Shown piece by piece: positions 63,350-64,000 of a stretch of DNA of 64,000 bases (position 1 is its first letter; each line of letters starts with the position of its first letter). The translations under genes and the position numbers were made by a program. This stretch comes from Paenibacillus alkaliterrae (GTDB taxonomy: Bacteria > Bacillota > Bacilli > Paenibacillales > Paenibacillaceae), in assembly GCF_021532375.1 (NCBI RefSeq), contig NZ_JAKGAP010000016.1:1-64000 (forward strand), given 5' to 3'. The notes beneath the pieces are model-generated. The model searched no databases and was not told the origin of the DNA. It saw nothing but the letters and a program-made list of their open reading frames with translations.

Positions 63350-64000
63350 CTAACTGACCTTACCGTCTAAGACTACACTATCTATATCTACTTCCACTGC
63401 CGTTTGGATGGCGATTTCGAGTGCCCGTACAACGCTCTCGACGCTCATGCTTGGCTGACCTGGATGACGTACCGCCTGTTCCGGCAGATAAGGAATGTGA
63501 ATGAATCCACCGCGGAGTTCCGGGAACTTCGTGGCAATGAGATGTGCTAACCCGTAGAAAAGGTGATTACAAACAAATGTGCCCGCAGTCTGGGAAACGG
63601 AAACCGGGATGCCCGCTTCACGCATCCTCTGCACGGTCGCTTTGATCGGAAGCGAGGACCAATAGGCAGCAGGCCCGTCCGGGATGATCGGTTCATCCAT
63701 CGGCAGGTTGCCTTCATTATCAGAGATGGGAGCATCGTCTACATTGATGGCGATGCGTTCGATTGTCACATCACTCCGACCGCCTGCTTGGCCCACGCAG
63801 ATCACGATATCGGGCATGACCTCTTCAATCGCTTGGCTCAAAACTTCGATCGATTTATGAAATACAGTAGGAATTTCACGGGTCACAACGGTCGCTTGAT
63901 CAAATGTTTTCGCTTGCAGCATCTTCACCGCTTCCAAAGCGGGATTCACGGGCTCTCCGCCAAACGGATCAAAACCTGTAACCAGTACTTGTTTACGCAT
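63350..64000 (-). CDS. pcp: Pyroglutamyl-peptidase I
   Basis: A 216-residue cysteine peptidase (family C15) that removes N-terminal pyroglutamate from peptides in the cytoplasm. The catalytic triad is visible: Glu81 in VTIERIAIN, Cys144 in TAGTFVCNHLFYGL, His168 in GGFIHIPYLPEQ. The N terminus MRKQVLVTGFDPFGGEPVNP is canonical. The start codon is the last three bases of the window, so the gene is complete but its upstream region is not seen. Confidence 0.95.
   Translation of the reverse strand: MRKQVLVTGFDPFGGEPVNPALEAVKMLQAKTFDQATVVTREIPTVFHKSIEVLSQAIEEVMPDIVICVGQAGGRSDVTIERIAINVDDAPISDNEGNLPMDEPIIPDGPAAYWSSLPIKATVQRMREAGIPVSVSQTAGTFVCNHLFYGLAHLIATKFPELRGGFIHIPYLPEQAVRHPGQPSMSVESVVRALEIAIQTAVEVDIDSVVLDGKVS

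Overview
The window looks like a chromosomal segment of a member of the Paenibacillaceae (Paenibacillus or a close relative). The evidence is the gene style: several YesM/YesN-type two-component systems sit beside sugar (CUT1-type) ABC transporters, stand-alone AraC regulators are abundant, Shine-Dalgarno sites are strong (AGGAGG type), the GlcT/RAT antitermination circuit is Firmicute-like, and an SNF2/SWIM pair is present. This is inferred from the sequence alone; no rRNA or tRNA gene was seen.

Layout. 1-450: remnant of an IS605-type TnpB. 754-1893: tandem HD-domain protein. 1922-8571 (minus): a sugar ABC transporter operon (binding protein, two permeases) followed by its YesM/YesN-type kinase and AraC-type response regulator. 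8768-13467 (minus): SWIM-domain protein, SNF2 helicase and a small protein. 13569-15323: an orphan Spo0B-type kinase. 15487-17061: catalase. 17156-21988: a complete PTS operon (RAT-controlled antiterminator, IIA, IIBC, HPr, enzyme I). 22040-22350: an intergenic array of short palindromes.

22.6-36.2 kb is a patchwork: PhyH-type dioxygenase / AraC divergent pair, GMC oxidoreductase, AraC with a frameshifted sensor remnant, a sulfatase, a GH109-like oxidoreductase, and many broken genes (sulfatase tail, transposase piece, two-stop hypothetical, truncated and frameshifted large protein). Two small unrecognised bicistrons lie at 34.0-35.1 kb.

35.4-62.8 kb is a carbohydrate locus almost entirely on the minus strand. 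37.6-45.7 kb encodes an Opp/Dpp-type transporter (binding protein, two permeases, two ATPases) with two small membrane proteins and an NHL-repeat protein. 47.8-62.8 kb is a co-directional run of 13 genes: kinase, AraC-type response regulator, binding protein, two permeases, two Gfo/Idh/MocA oxidoreductases, a sugar isomerase/epimerase, a sulfatase-like enzyme, a third Gfo/Idh/MocA, an APS-kinase-like protein, a second sulfatase-like enzyme and an ASRT-family (sensory rhodopsin transducer) small-molecule-binding protein. A close paralogue of the last gene lies at 36.2 kb. Two PhyH dioxygenases and two AraC regulators lie around it. The set reads as sensing, import and oxidative/hydrolytic processing of a modified sugar or cyclitol carrying a phosphate- or sulfate-type ester; the substrate is unknown. 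The window ends with pyroglutamyl-peptidase I.

The strongest leads are: the 13-gene locus, with an orphan APS-kinase-like gene beside two AlkP-superfamily enzymes that lack the formylglycine cysteine; the duplicated ASRT gene, whose copy carries the 3' end of the neighbouring sulfatase-like gene; the single-PRD antiterminator with a textbook RAT/terminator; the palindrome array at 22.1-22.35 kb; and the small bicistron at 34.0-34.6 kb.
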